DNA from: Anaeramoeba flamelloides
Lineage: Eukaryota; Metamonada; Anaeramoebidae
Reading direction: 5' to 3'
Length of the DNA: 64,000 nt
Assembly (NCBI GenBank): GCA_027625915.1
Contig: JANTQA010000021.1
Location: forward strand, 2,728,001-2,792,000
Shown here: in pieces, positions 23,335 to 35,390 of the stretch
How the letters are laid out: each line of letters opens with the position of its first letter
How positions within the stretch are numbered: the stretch's first letter is position 1
Made by a program: the position numbers and the translations under genes
The notes under the pieces: generated by a model
The model's input: the letters and a program-made list of their open reading frames with translations, nothing else
What the model was told of the DNA's origin: nothing
The model's database searches: none

Positions 23335-24777
23335 ATGTTAAGAACATTAAACAAATTTGAAAAAGTATGGGCTTCGGTTGGTTATAAATTATCTTTTAAT
23401 TTCGTTGTTCAAGGCAAGCTAACTTTGGATCTGATCAAAAAAATCTTAAAACAAATTTACGAACATCAGCCAGCACTTCAAAAACAAACACAATTCAAAA
23501 AGAAAGAAAAAGAAGAAAAAGAAGAAGAAAAAGAAGAAGAAAAAGAAGAAGAAGAAAAAGAAGAAGAAAAAGAAGAAGAAGAAAAAGAAGAAGAAGAAAA
23601 AGAAGAAGAAGAAGAAATATATTGGGTACCAAGGAATTACGAAGACACCTTTGAAATTGAGGTAATTGCTAAAGATGAAAAGAACGATGGACAAGTTGTT
23701 GATGAAACTTTAGTGAGGCTTGGCAAATTACAGGGCAAGAAAGCAGACAGCAAAACACATTTAACTTGGATCCGTGATGAAAGTGAGGAACAGATGCACT
23801 CTTTCATTGTTATCGTTGATCATTTAGATTATGATGCACATTCATGCCTCGCGTTTGTAAGTGAATTTCTGAAATACTCGGCCATTGGCGAAACCGACGT
23901 CGTTCCGATGGAGCCACAGGATCTCGATTTAATGGATCTTTGTAAGAGCGATAAACCATTTGAAAAGAAAGAACGTTCAGGGAATCAAAACCCTTGGAAC
24001 GATCTGACACTTGATCACAACCCACCTCTTAAATCCCCACCAAGATTTGAAGCAATAAATGAGCATGGGTACACCAAAAAAAGTACCAGCCCACAGCTGT
24101 ATTTCAAATTGTCCAAAGAGGAAACAATCTCCTTTCTGAAAAAATGTAAATCCAAGCAAATTACCCCGTGGTGTGCGCTCACAGCGTTATTAATGTTCTC
24201 GATTTATAAAAAGTCGCATTCGAGGGTTGAGAGTTTTAAATTCTTGCCTGCTGTAATTGTCGATTTAAGATCCCATTTCACAAGGCCCCTGAGTAATGAA
24301 CTTATTGGCTCTTGTTCTTGGGTGACCGAACTTGACGAAATGGATCTAAATCCAACCGATACATGCTTTTGGAAATTATGCGAATCCTTACAAAAGATGT
24401 TAACAACCCATTTCCAAGAAAGACGAATTCAGGGCAGAGTTCTTGCACTCAACAAATTTGAAACTTTTGAAATTGCAGCAGTACATTGCTCGAACGTCAA
24501 TAATTATGGGAGCTATGAAAAATTAGGCTTTAGCAAAGGCAACGAAAAATTGAAACTTATCGACATCAATTTCTTAGAACAGGAAGAGGTTCCACTTGAA
24601 TACTTAACCCTCATTACCTTTTCCTTCAATGACCAATTACGCTTGAGTCCCTTATTTTCTCGACAAGTTTTTAAAAGAGAAAATATTCTTGATTTTATGA
24701 TTAATTATTTCATCAAAGGATTGGAACAAATTGTTAATAGCGAAAAGGAAATTTCATTCAATCAATTTTTGAATTAA
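23335..24777 (+). CDS. CoA-dependent acyltransferase-fold protein (AATase/condensation superfamily)
   Basis: A single exon of 480 residues. The N terminus RTLNKFEKVWASVGY matches the opening of alcohol acetyltransferase and PapA-type proteins. The superfamily's HHxxxDG catalytic motif appears as DHLDYDA (162-168): the general-base His163 and Asp167 are kept, but the last Gly is Ala and the first His is Asp. VDLRSHF (309-315) is the conserved strand of the second subdomain. Such enzymes move an acyl group from CoA or a carrier protein to an alcohol or amine; the substrate cannot be named. A Glu/Lys-only tract (55-94) interrupts the first subdomain. The stop is TAA, and a LINE-tail repeat begins about 75 bases downstream. 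Confidence 0.75.
   Translation: MLRTLNKFEKVWASVGYKLSFNFVVQGKLTLDLIKKILKQIYEHQPALQKQTQFKKKEKEEKEEEKEEEKEEEEKEEEKEEEEKEEEEKEEEEEIYWVPRNYEDTFEIEVIAKDEKNDGQVVDETLVRLGKLQGKKADSKTHLTWIRDESEEQMHSFIVIVDHLDYDAHSCLAFVSEFLKYSAIGETDVVPMEPQDLDLMDLCKSDKPFEKKERSGNQNPWNDLTLDHNPPLKSPPRFEAINEHGYTKKSTSPQLYFKLSKEETISFLKKCKSKQITPWCALTALLMFSIYKKSHSRVESFKFLPAVIVDLRSHFTRPLSNELIGSCSWVTELDEMDLNPTDTCFWKLCESLQKMLTTHFQERRIQGRVLALNKFETFEIAAVHCSNVNNYGSYEKLGFSKGNEKLKLIDINFLEQEEVPLEYLTLITFSFNDQLRLSPLFSRQVFKRENILDFMINYFIKGLEQIVNSEKEISFNQFLN
23497..23616 (+). repeat. In-frame GAA-rich purine tract
   Basis: About 120 bases of GAA/AAA triplets encode residues 55-94 of the acyltransferase-fold protein. The tract is pure purine on the plus strand and triplet based, so length changes would keep the frame. 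Confidence 0.85.
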
Positions 24778-24849
24778 CTATTTACTTGAGATATTTGTAA
24801 AGTGGTTTTTAATAAAGCACTGAAAAAATAAGTTTATTTTTTTTTTTGA

Positions 24850-25165
24850 GATTTTTCAGGGAGGAAATTATTTTCCTCTGACAGCTGTTAGTTTTTTTTT
24901 GATTTTTGAAATAAATAATAAATTAAATAAATTTTCTAAATATTTCTCAAATTAGAAAAAAAACCTCGGCACTTTTCGTTAGGTTTTCCAGAAATAAAAA
25001 GAATAGAGTTAAAGTTGTGATTTTACCCAATTCTTTTGAATTCACGAAAAGTGCCTAGGTTTTTTTTTTTTAAATCAAGAAATCTACCGAAAATTTATTT
25101 AATTTCTCGTTTATTTCTAAAATTGCAAAAAAACTTGGGGACTTGAAGGAACTATACAGCACTCC
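24850..25165 (-). mobile_element. LINE-tail palindromic repeat copy P3
   Basis: Inverted relative to P2. It begins with GGAGGAAATTATTTTCCTC, then hairpins at about 24885-24965, 24980-25055 and 25055-25135, and ends with ACTCCACTGAACTTCC. It lies directly behind the acyltransferase gene. Confidence 0.6.
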
Positions 25166-25781
25166 ACTGAACTTCCTGCAATATTAAATTTGTTAGAATT
25201 TTTTTATCGTAGCTATAATGTAAGAAATATTATCACTTAGAAGATAACTTTTCTTTTTTTAAAAAAAATAAAAAATAATAATTTTTGAACAAATACCAGA
25301 AAAAGAGAAAGTAAAGATTGAAATTAAATCTATTAAAGAAAATAACAAAATAAACAAAAAATATTTTTTTAGGTTTTGTTTTATATGTTGAGTTTTAAAT
25401 AGGTTGGTGGTTGTTTCTTTTTATACTGATGATTTTGGATATTTCTGAATCACTATTATAATTAACACCTTTTAAATAATTGCTGACTTGAGTCAGAGGT
25501 TAATAAACGGGTTAGTCAGATCTAGATTATCAAATTTAACTTGATAATTTTATAATTTATTATGATTCTAGGATACAAATTGATTCATAACTCCTTTCAA
25601 TACTGCAACCTTAAATTACTCTATTGGATTTTTTCTGATTTGAAAAAAAAAAATATACTTCAAAAAAGAAAGATCACTAACTAAAAAATAAAAAAAATCT
25701 TTATTTTAGGCAATTTATTGGAAGGATCTTCTCATTTAACTATCAAAAATTATTGCTTAGTTTATCTTATATTTTTAAATA

Positions 25782-25975
25782 CAGTCAGTTCCACTTTTAA
25801 GACACAAACTAACAACAAAATTTAAGGCAGAAAAAAATCTCAAATTATGGCACATAAAATTGGAATTTTTTTTTACAATTTATTTTACTAAAATTTGAAT
25901 TTTTTTCCTTAAATCGATATTTTTATTGTGCCTTAAATTTTACTGAAAGTTTGTGTCTTATAATAGAACTGACTT
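25782..25975. mobile_element. Tc1/mariner-like MITE, copy D2
   Basis: Same palindrome as D1: left end CAGTCAGTTCCACTTTTAAG, right end CTGACTT, both next to TA. It is more diverged than D1. Confidence 0.75.
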
Positions 25976-26395
25976 TAATAAAAATGTGTCTTCACTCATT
26001 GAATTATTTGGGATTCATCTAATATCAAGATTTTATTCTTAAATGGTTTTATATTACTGATAGTTAAGAGTATATCTGTATTTGATTTTAATAATTCAAA
26101 AAAATTATTGTTTAGAGAAAAAAAAGAAATCATTAAAACCCTAATAAAATTTTTTTATATAACATCTATATAACATTTTGATAACAAATTTCCTATTTTA
26201 TAATGATTTTTTCAATATTATTGGAAAAAAATATTCTTATAAAATACTTATTACATGCTACAAATTTTATAACAGATTTTAGAATAAAAATTTATATTAT
26301 AAAGGTTTTTATTATAAAATTTTATAACATTAGTAACATTTATAACAGGCTTATAATATATTATAAAAAAACCTTTTTTATTATTATTGATTGAA

Positions 26396-26481
26396 GAAGT
26401 GTAAATCACACTCTAGATGTACTTTTAATTACATTTCCTCAAAGGTAATTTCAGTAAAAAATCTTAGATTTCACGATTTTT
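26396..26481 (+). repeat. Three-hairpin repeat, copy I1
   Basis: Three short hairpins in a row (GTGTAAATCACAC, ATTAC..GTAAT, AAAAAATC..GATTTTTT). A related copy at 52505-52588 keeps the layout although the stem sequences differ. Confidence 0.5.
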
Positions 26482-26649
26482 TAAGGGAAATATATACCCA
26501 CTTTTTTTTTTATGTATAAAAAACAAAAGCAAAAAATTAAAAAGGAAAAAGGGAATAAAAAAAACGAAAAAAAGAAGTTTAAAAGGGGTGTATTAGTAGG
26601 AATTGGTAAAAAATCAAAAAAAAAAAAAATCAATACTCTCTTCGTTAAT

Positions 26650-26960
26650 TAAGAACTCCCAAAATCATGGTCAAGGATACATTTGGTTGGTTTAATTTAA
26701 TTTTTTAATTGATCATGAATATTCATTTCGGTATCGTTGTTTAATTGTTGTAATTTATTTCTTTTTACTTTTTGATCGGATTTGCTTGAACCCTTGATGC
26801 TTTTTGTCTTTGCTTTTTTCTTTTTATTTTCAAGTTACTCATACTGTAGTTTTTTAGTGTTTCGGTATTATCAAGTAGCCACTTGGTCTTTTTCCTTTGT
26901 AACTTTTCTTCCCAATATAAAGAAGATTTAGTCAGGGAAAAATGGAAAAAAATAAAAACC
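26650..26960 (+). repeat. Dispersed repeat H1
   Basis: Shares its core CTTTTTATTTTCAAGTTACT and the following 150 bases with 50180-50515. Neither coding nor inverted-repeat structure is evident. Confidence 0.5.
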
Positions 26961-28428
26961 TTTTTTACTAGATTAGAATCTTGATTTTTGGAGTTTAATC
27001 AATCTTGTGATTATTGATAAATATCAAATTATTTCTCAGTATAATTTATAAAAAAATGAAAAAAAAATAACCAATTAAAAATAAATACAAAAAAATCTTA
27101 AATAGATCTAGGAACTTAATTGTACATTTATAATACCCCAGAATTTATTTTAAAGGTCTTATGTTATTTTTACCAAATAGAAATCACTAAACCAATTGAT
27201 TAAATTCTTATCTTTAGGATTTTATTTTTCTTTAATAATTCAGATGAAAGGAATATGATAAGTCCAAAAGTTTACAATTTGAAAATAGAAAAAAATATAG
27301 AATTTATGTGTCGGAAATGTTTTTTTTTTTTGATTTTTTTTTCTGGACAAAAAAAAACTCGAAAAATAATATTATGTTTTATTAGTTAATAAATGTAAAT
27401 CCAATTCAATAGAAAAATATTATTGAATTTACAAAAATATAAATATGTTTTGAGTAGATATATAAATTGTACAATTACCATTAACATTTTTAATTGTTTT
27501 ATATGGAAATATTCAAAATCAATCAATTTCATTTCTTAGATAAAAGCAGAAATCAATAAATCCAAAATAATCAAAAGTAACAGAAAAAATTACTGAAAAT
27601 TATACCTAAATTTTGATATCAAATATTAGAATCAGAAACATTTTTCATACTTTAAATTATATTAATATATTTAAATTTGAGAAAGATGTTTGATTATTTT
27701 GAATTTAAATTAAATTAAGAAAATTATTTTATAAAGAAAATTTCCTCAAATTTATCCAATTTAAAAGTAAAAGTTTTTAAAAAAATTAAAAGAAAAGAAA
27801 AAAAGTTAATAAAATTCAAATTTTTTCAATGGAAAAATAATTCAATTGCCTTAATAAATGCTTTTTAATCAAATTTATGATTTATCAAATAAAACGTTAC
27901 AATGAAATTGATTATACTTTCTTATCAATTTCTCAATTAATTTAGATTATCTTTTTTTTTTTTTTTTTTTTTTTTGATTTCTTTTTTAACATACCGTTAC
28001 AATTAAAGACTTTTGAATATTTAATCAATATTCCCTTTCAAACATTAATACTGGTCTGATGATTTATGTATTTATCTTGAAAATGTAATATTAACTAAGA
28101 TTAAAAGTTTTTCACACAGTTAAAACTGTCCAAAGAATCACAATAATACAATTTCATTCAAATTGGAAAAAATTTTGATTTTTTCTAATATATAGAAATC
28201 ATTTTTTCATCTTTTAGTTTTTTTGTTTTAATTTCATTTATTTATAATTTCATAACTTGTTTCCTTAGATCAAAGATTTTTAGAAAGATTGATATTATGC
28301 AAAAGTTGAGTTGTTCAAAATAGAAGAACTCAAATATAATTATTTCATGGTATCTAACCTGAGATCGAACAATATTTCTAATAGAATTTTTACAAATTTA
28401 GCCAATATGCTTTTTTTTGTTTTGTCCG
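26961..28428. other. Gene-free A/T-rich stretch
   Basis: Nothing recognised except a T run of about 25 bases at 27951. Confidence 0.45.
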
Positions 28429-28621
28429 TCCAAAATTTTTAACACACCGAATATTAAATTGTATTGATACTTATTTATTTTTTATTTTGTGAGTATAGTA
28501 ATTTATAAAGAATTGTTTACATTTCAATTAAAGAATGGCTCGAATTTAGTATTTCTCCGAGAATTGATTAAATAAGATTTTTTTTCAAAAATATTGAATT
28601 TTGGTGTGTTAAAAATTTCGA
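28429..28621. mobile_element. Small inverted-repeat element M
   Basis: About 193 bp with inverted ends AAATTTTTAACACACC..AAT and complement TTGGTGTGTTAAAAATTT. It is MITE-like, with no second copy seen. Confidence 0.5.
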
Positions 28622-28680
28622 ATTGGGGTTTATTTTTTGATTTTTACTAATATTTTCAATAGAACAGAAAAATTGAATTT

Positions 28681-29130
28681 ATACAGACGTTCCAAAGCTA
28701 TCATAAAATTTTAAATAAAAGACAATTGAATTTTCTATACTTAGTTTTCATTTTTAAAAAATTTGGAAATAAGAGTTATTATTCAAAAAAAAATTTTAAT
28801 AAATGAGCTATTATTCAAATTTTTGAAAACATTAATCAAAAAAAAATTCAAGATCCTATGAAACTTAAAAATTATCAGTCCAAAAAGGTTCAAAAAATAT
28901 CAATAAATACTGATCTTTAAAAATTTACATTTTTTGAACAATATTTTAGGTGCTTAATGAGTCTTCAAAATATTTTTTTTTCTTTTTCCAAAAATTTGAA
29001 TAATAGCTCATTTATTAAAATTTTTCATGGAATAATAACTCTTATTTCCAAATTTTTTAAAAATGGAAAATGAACGAAAACTCAATTATATTTTATTTAA
29101 AATTTTATGGTAGCCTTGGAAAGACTATAT
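28681..29130. mobile_element. Tc1-like foldback element L (450 bp)
   Basis: Inverted arms of roughly 145 bp. The left end reads ATACAGACGTTCCAAAGC and the right end is its near complement. Inner arms share GAGCTATTATTCAAATTTTT. CAG ends next to TA suggest Tc1/mariner type. It is non-coding. Confidence 0.65.
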
Positions 29131-29218
29131 GGTTTTTGAAATGCAAATTGTATTATATTGGATGGTAAAAATTTCTTATTACCAAATAAATACAAAGTGT
29201 ATTATTACATTTTCATTT

Positions 29219-29609
29219 GAAAAAAAAGTGAAAATACATTTTTCATTTGAAACCTTACTGAATATGAAAAGAAAAATCCAATTTAAAGAAGAAACCAATT
29301 CATTTCAAATAATAATTCATTATATGATTTTCAATCAAATTCATAAAAACAATTTAAATCTCCTTGGTTATTGAAATCTATAAAGTGTTTTGGAGATCTC
29401 AAAAATAATCAATTTTTTGAACAAATTTTAATAATTAATCAATCAAATGAAAAACTCATATCTAAAGATAGTATTAAAAAACTTTTATTGTGTTTAATAC
29501 CCCCATCTTGTATGAAATCATTTATTTGTTTTCTAATTAATGTATCTTTCATTGAATTTTTAGGTTGAATTAAGGTTACCAATTAAAAAATGTGTGGACT
29601 TTTTTTCCC
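29219..29609 (+). mobile_element. Inverted-repeat element E4 (diverged)
   Basis: Interior matches E1 and E2 (GGAGATCTCAAAAATAATCA, GATAGTATTAAAAAAC), but the ends have drifted further. Short plus-strand frames here are chance readings of the repeat. Confidence 0.6.
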
Positions 29610-30132
29610 ATTTGCCGATTAAGAATTATTTTAATACATTTTTTGCTTACCTCTTCAATAATTGAAATCAGTAAGCCTAAGATCTGGCATTAGTTTTTGA
29701 ATTGAATTAATGACAAAGTCATTCTTGGAATGATTATCAAAATAGGGGTGAAGTGTAAAAAATTATAATTATTTTTTAATTTATTAAAATATTAAGTTTC
29801 GGACGACTTTGGTTTGCTCTTTTTTTTTCCTTCGTAAAATTAATTTGTTCTCATAAACCATGATCACTTAAGTTTACAGACTCAATTTGTAAATTGAGTT
29901 CAATTATCTTTTGCTTAAAATTCAATTCTATTTTTCAACCTAGCAAATTAAATAAAGTTAATGTTTCTCACTCGACTTTTTTGAATTGGACTTCTTTCAC
30001 CCAAGTTAAATCAGGGTTTTTTTAAATGTTGGGTGATCATTTTTTTATCCTTATAAAAAAATTTGAAAAATCAAAGTGAATAAAAACTCAACACTTTTGC
30101 TATCAATATTATAATTCTTATAAACCTTTTTG

Positions 30133-30735
30133 ATGGATAACATTAATACACTTGCGGATATAACGCTAGCAAGATTTCAAATAATACACCCTATTTTTGA
30201 TGCAAGCGTTTCACATGGAAAAGATATGATTTGTATTTTACAATTAAGGATCTTAGCCTCAATTAAAAACTTTTTCTACCCATCTTGAAGAACATCAAAA
30301 TAACAAAAATTATTTGTTGATAGGGACCGTATCAAGTTTGTCGATGTTACATCCAAAAAAAACAATATGTGCCTATTTTGAAAATATTATTATAATTTTT
30401 GAATTTTCAATCTGACTTTTTGATTGTCAGTAACAAATGTCATGTTACTCAATTTTTTGTTTGGAAAATCATTTTTTCTTTTTAATAAATTCAAGAATTA
30501 TATTTTAATAAATGATCCAACACATTTAATTCTAAATCGAATTTACGAAAAAATGTGGTTTGTTTCTGATCTTGTTACTTTGATATTTAATATCAAATTT
30601 AATTTTTACCCAAATTCCGTTCAAAATAAAAAACCTTTCATTTTCTTGTTGTCTTGTTTTTTTTTTTCTAATAATTACATTTTTACAAATTTTAATGACA
30701 AGAAAAAGTTCAGTAACAATTTAAGTTACTGTTGA
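30133..30735 (+). pseudogene. Unassigned coding-like relic
   Basis: Frames with mixed amino-acid composition appear in succession: MDNINTLADITLARF followed by IIHPIFDASVSHGKDMICIL (30133-30288), NYLLIGTVSSLSMLHPKK in another frame (about 30310-30360), and a 103-codon frame at 30424-30735. I recognise no family. It may be a decayed gene or the inside of a transposon; the last frame runs into element F2. Confidence 0.25.
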
Positions 30736-31186
30736 GAGATAAATGTTGGACAGAGACAAATAGTTGGACAGCAATTTTAATTGGGAACATTACTAAAAAT
30801 GATTTCTAATTTCTTTTGTTTGTGAAATAACTCAAGAAAATAACAATATTCTACTTATTAGAATAACGGTTAATGTAATTCTACTTTTTCAAAACCTTAT
30901 CTCTAATAATCTAAAGCATGTTTAAAAATTACCATTTTCAGAATTAATAGTAAACACATACTAAAACTAGGATTTTTGTTAAAATAGCATGATCTACTTT
31001 AGTTATCAACCATTCAAATGAGTATTCTACACACACCACAGATTAATGAACTTATAACACATTTAAACATGGATTTATATAAAATTCACCAAGTTATCAC
31101 TAGGATTTGATTTTCAATTTTACTAATGTCCCAATTAAAAATGGTGTCCAACCATTTTTCTGTTTCCAACATTTTTCTCTCAACTG
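30729..31186. mobile_element. Inverted-repeat element F2
   Basis: Second copy of F1, differing at scattered bases only. Left end CTGTTGAGAGATAAATGT, right end TTTTTCTCTCAAC. No clear target duplication was found. Confidence 0.78.
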
Positions 31187-34100
31187 TTAGGAAAATCAGG
31201 CTTTTTGGTCATTAGAAAAGTGTTGCAAAATGTTTTTATAAGTATCTCTAAATCAGTTAACTGTTTCCAATAGACCCATTTTCAGGAATTTTTTAATAAC
31301 TTGATTTGGGACTAGATTAAAAAAACAAACTTTTCATCAAAAAAATCAAATCCGATCATAATTCTTTTGTGTGATTTATAGACTCTTGTAATTTTAATGT
31401 TTTAGGCGATTTTTTAAAAGGAAGACATCTTAATATTGGTTCTTAAATATACAATTAAGGTTTACAATCCCTGATGGTGGGAAAAAGAATTTTCTTGTGT
31501 TAGATTTGATGACTTGTTTTTTTGACTCTTAAATATTTCACTCTGTATATATTAAATTGTATAATTTTTTTTTTTCTTCCAAAAAGGTAATTTTTCTATT
31601 TTCTGAAATCCTAATTGAAAATTGTAAGAATCATCGGATCTTTAGGTTTTTTAGAATGAATTTTAATTTGAGGGTTGTTTACTGAAATATTTATTTCTCT
31701 TTTAACTCAATTAACTAGAAGAAATATAATAAATTTTTAAAAAACTCTTAAAAATAAAACACAAAGCAAATTAAAAATTCCAATGGATAAATCAGATTTT
31801 TTTATAACTTAACTTTCAATCTATTTATCTCATACATTTCAATTCTGATTTCGGAAAAAAAAAAAAATAAAATTGAAATAGATTATTTTTTTTTTAGCCT
31901 ACTCTTAAAATAAATACCAAGTTGAAGATCGATCAGCAAAGAACCAAATTAACAAGTTCATATTATTAAAATTAGATAATATACAATCATTCAAAAAGAA
32001 GTTAATTATTTTTTTTTCTGTGAATAGAGACTATTTAAAAAATTTATTAAGAAATTTAATTGCAAATTTAAAAAAATTTTAATACTAAATATGGAAATAG
32101 AAAAAAAAAGTAAAAATCTGATTACTATAATATCTAAATTTCTTTTTGGTGTTATTTTTAGATAAGATATTAGTTTTTTTTAATTTGATTCATTTTTTTC
32201 TCATTTTTGTTATTTTCCAAAATTCAATATATTTTTGAATTATTGAAAAAAAAATTATTTTCCGAAAAGAAAAAAGAAATATTTTTATCATAATTTTTTG
32301 AAATTAAGTATATCTTTTAAAAAAGGGTTATCTGAAAACTTTTTGGTTTTATTTTTAAATTCTATTTAATAACATATCCACAGAGATAATTATTTAAAAT
32401 TTGAAAATAATATAAATGAATTATTATGAATACAATTCAAATTAATTTTTTCTTTTTGTTGAACAAACAAATTTAAGAAAAAACCTCCAAATTTCGAAAG
32501 ATAATAAAAAATTTTCCCAATTTACTTTTTTAAAACTGGAAGATTCATCTTTTAATCAAATAAAAATCTAATTTGATTTAGATAATTTTTAATCAATTTT
32601 AAATAAATTAATCCAAATTTTTTCATTGGGTTATTAACAACTCAAGTATTAAACTTTAACAATTATCTTTACAATTATTGCTAATTTTTTTAAAGATTTT
32701 CAAACAAAGAATTTTGTATTCAATAATTAATAATCAGAGTTATCAAAATGATTCCATTTTTATAATCTTTAGAATCACTAAAATTAAAATTTGTATCTTA
32801 ATATTAAAATGATTCCAACTGGATGCTTTTTTATCAACATTTTCGAATTAATGAAGTAATTTTAAAAGAATATCTATTCAAAAAATAGTAAAAATTATTT
32901 TTTTCTAATTCTCTTAGGATCCAAAAAAGAATTTTTTACACATATAAAATCTTAATTATTAAAAAAGATTCCTTTGTTTCGATTTCAAAGCAAAATTATT
33001 AACTTACAAGCAATAAACTAAATAATTCATGTTCAAGAAAAGATGATTCAAACTAAAAAATGAAGTAGAAAAAGCACAAATATTGATATTTTTTAATATA
33101 ATTTAATTATTTTCTATTTATTTTATATCAAATTTTGAAAAAAGATGATATACTAATAAATACCCAATTTCAATAAGAAATAAAAAGAAATTTATATTCA
33201 AAACAAAAATCGATTGATTAGATTATACGATACAAAAATAAAATATAATTTGAAGGGTTGTTTTTTCAAAGAAGAACCTAAATTGGAACTCTCTTAATAA
33301 CTAAATTTTAGTTAAAAGAGTGTGTTATAAATCACTAAAATATCCAATATATCAATAGATTTTAATATTATTACATAATTTTTTAAATATTTTCAGAAAA
33401 ATAAAATTCATTTGACTTAATAATTTCAACTATTTTAAAAAAATTAGCACTTTTAGAAAATTTTAGGAATTCATGTAAATTACACGTTTTAATATCTCCT
33501 CCTTTAAATAATAATATATCAAATATGGAATTTTTTTTTTCTAAAAAAAAGTCATAATAAAAACTTTTTCACAGTTTTCTTTTTTAATAAAGTTGATATT
33601 TGTTTTAAAAAAAAGTGTTGATCTTCCTATTATAACATCGACCTCATCTTAAAAGTTTATTTCATAATTTTAATAAACTTTAATTTTATAACCCAGTTAT
33701 GATTCTGATTTTATTTTTTACTTCTTTAAAATCGTAATCTTGAAAAAAATTGGAAAAAGTCCCTACTTTTTATTTGTTTCTCAAAAGACAATAATATTTA
33801 AAAAAATTTTGAAAAACCCTTAAATTATAGTTTTAAAAAAAAAAATTGCTAATTGGGTAAAATACAACTGTTCGAACCAATATATATATATATATATAGA
33901 TTGATCAATTAATCTATAGGCAGTGATTTTTTAATTTGACTCAGAAATATTTCAACTCAATTGATGTTTGGATAAAAAAAAATGTAACAAAATTTTTAAA
34001 AATCAATATACATTCTCCCAGAATAATTTACAAAAATGAACGTAAAACGGATCAAGCCATTATATCAATTTACAAAAGAATTTATAATTTTAAAAAAAAA
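31187..34100. other. Gene-free A/T-rich stretch
   Basis: No gene or shared repeat recognised; a short TA microsatellite lies at about 33880. Confidence 0.45.
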
Positions 34101-34149
34101 AATTGAAATTATTCTTTGTTATAAACACGTTTCAGGTCAATTTTCAATT

Positions 34150-35390
34150 TTTCAAAAAAAAAAAAGATAAAAATATTTATTGGAAAATAGACACCTTAAA
34201 ATTATTTGATGTAAATCATAATGATTTTAGACAAAACTTAATATTAATAGTTCTGGTTGAAATGGTCAAGAATATTTCAAAATTATTAGATATAATAATA
34301 ATATCAATAAACAGTTGTACTTTTAAGTGTAATCGAGTTTTTTTATTTATTTTAATCCTTAATAATAGAGAAAAATCAAATATTTTATTCAATTATTTAG
34401 AGTTCTGTAAAACCGCGATTAGCTATTTTTGAGTTTTCTGTTTATTTTTGAAGTGTTCTAGGTTTTTTGAGGTTTTTTATTTTATTTCTGAAATGACGGA
34501 TATTACCTAATTTTTTTTAATCAAAGAAATAAACAGAAGATTTTTTAAATTTTCTTGTTATTTCAAAAATTTAAAAAAAAGTTAAAACAAAAAATATTTA
34601 AAATACTAGGCTCAACCACCATTTAAATATAAAGAAATTTCACAAATTATCTTAACAGATATTCATATTTTGATGATAAATATAAATTAAAAACGTTTTG
34701 TAACTTTTGTAAACTATTTCTAATCTAGAAATATTGAAAATATCAAACATTTTTTGTGCAACTTCAATTCTATCATTAAAATCTCAATAATTTTGATCCA
34801 ATGAGATAATTAAGAAAACCTAAAATAAAAAAATGATATCTTTGATATTCTTAATAACAAATTTTCATTATTAATCTTGCCATTTGTTAAAAAGAAAGAA
34901 AATTATGGATTCTTGATTGAAATTACAAAACAAAAATTTTGAAATTAGAGAGAGTTACCTCAAGTGCCTAGGTTTTTTTCAATTTCAGAAATTAAAAAAA
35001 GCCTGAAGGTTGCTTTCCCGAATTCAAGATAATTGAGAAAAATATGTGATTTCACTCAATTATTTTATATTCTAAAAAAGATAAGTGTTTTTTTTTTTTA
35101 ACTTTTTGATCTAAAAATAAAATATTATAAATTTTCTATTTATTTCAAAAATTAATAAAAAACTAATTGGAAAGAGTCGAGGTTTTCCAGTATTCAAAAG
35201 AATTGATTTAAATTTTTGATTTAACTCCATTCTTTTTAATTCTGGAAAACCTAACGAAAAATGCCTATGTTTTTTTTTAATTTGAGAAATAAACCGAAAT
35301 TTTATTTAATTTTTAGTTTATTTCTCAAATTAAAAAAAACCTAACCGCTGGGGAGAGGAAATTAATCTCCTTCCTTCAAAATAAAAAAGA
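34150..35390 (+). mobile_element. LINE relic (copy c) with palindromic tail P4
   Basis: Remnants of the LINE C terminus are readable with frame changes at 34655-34950: LNRYSYFDDKYKLKTFCNFCK, then ENIKHFLCNF, then IFDILNNKFSLLILPFVKKK. The first two match LNRYSY and ENINHFIWYC at 56290-56440. They are followed by CAAGTGCCTAGG and three hairpins, ending with GAGGAAATTAATCTCC at 35353. A second tail-like block at 34430-34600 lies upstream, so at least two insertions are joined here. Confidence 0.6.

Noticed and set aside
23446-23694. Phe-rich minus-strand frame
   Set aside because: Antisense of the GAA tract in the acyltransferase gene.
34103-34432. 109-codon plus-strand frame
   Set aside because: Lies in a dispersed repeat also present at 9930-10080; no domain; best seen as part of the LINE-tail complex.
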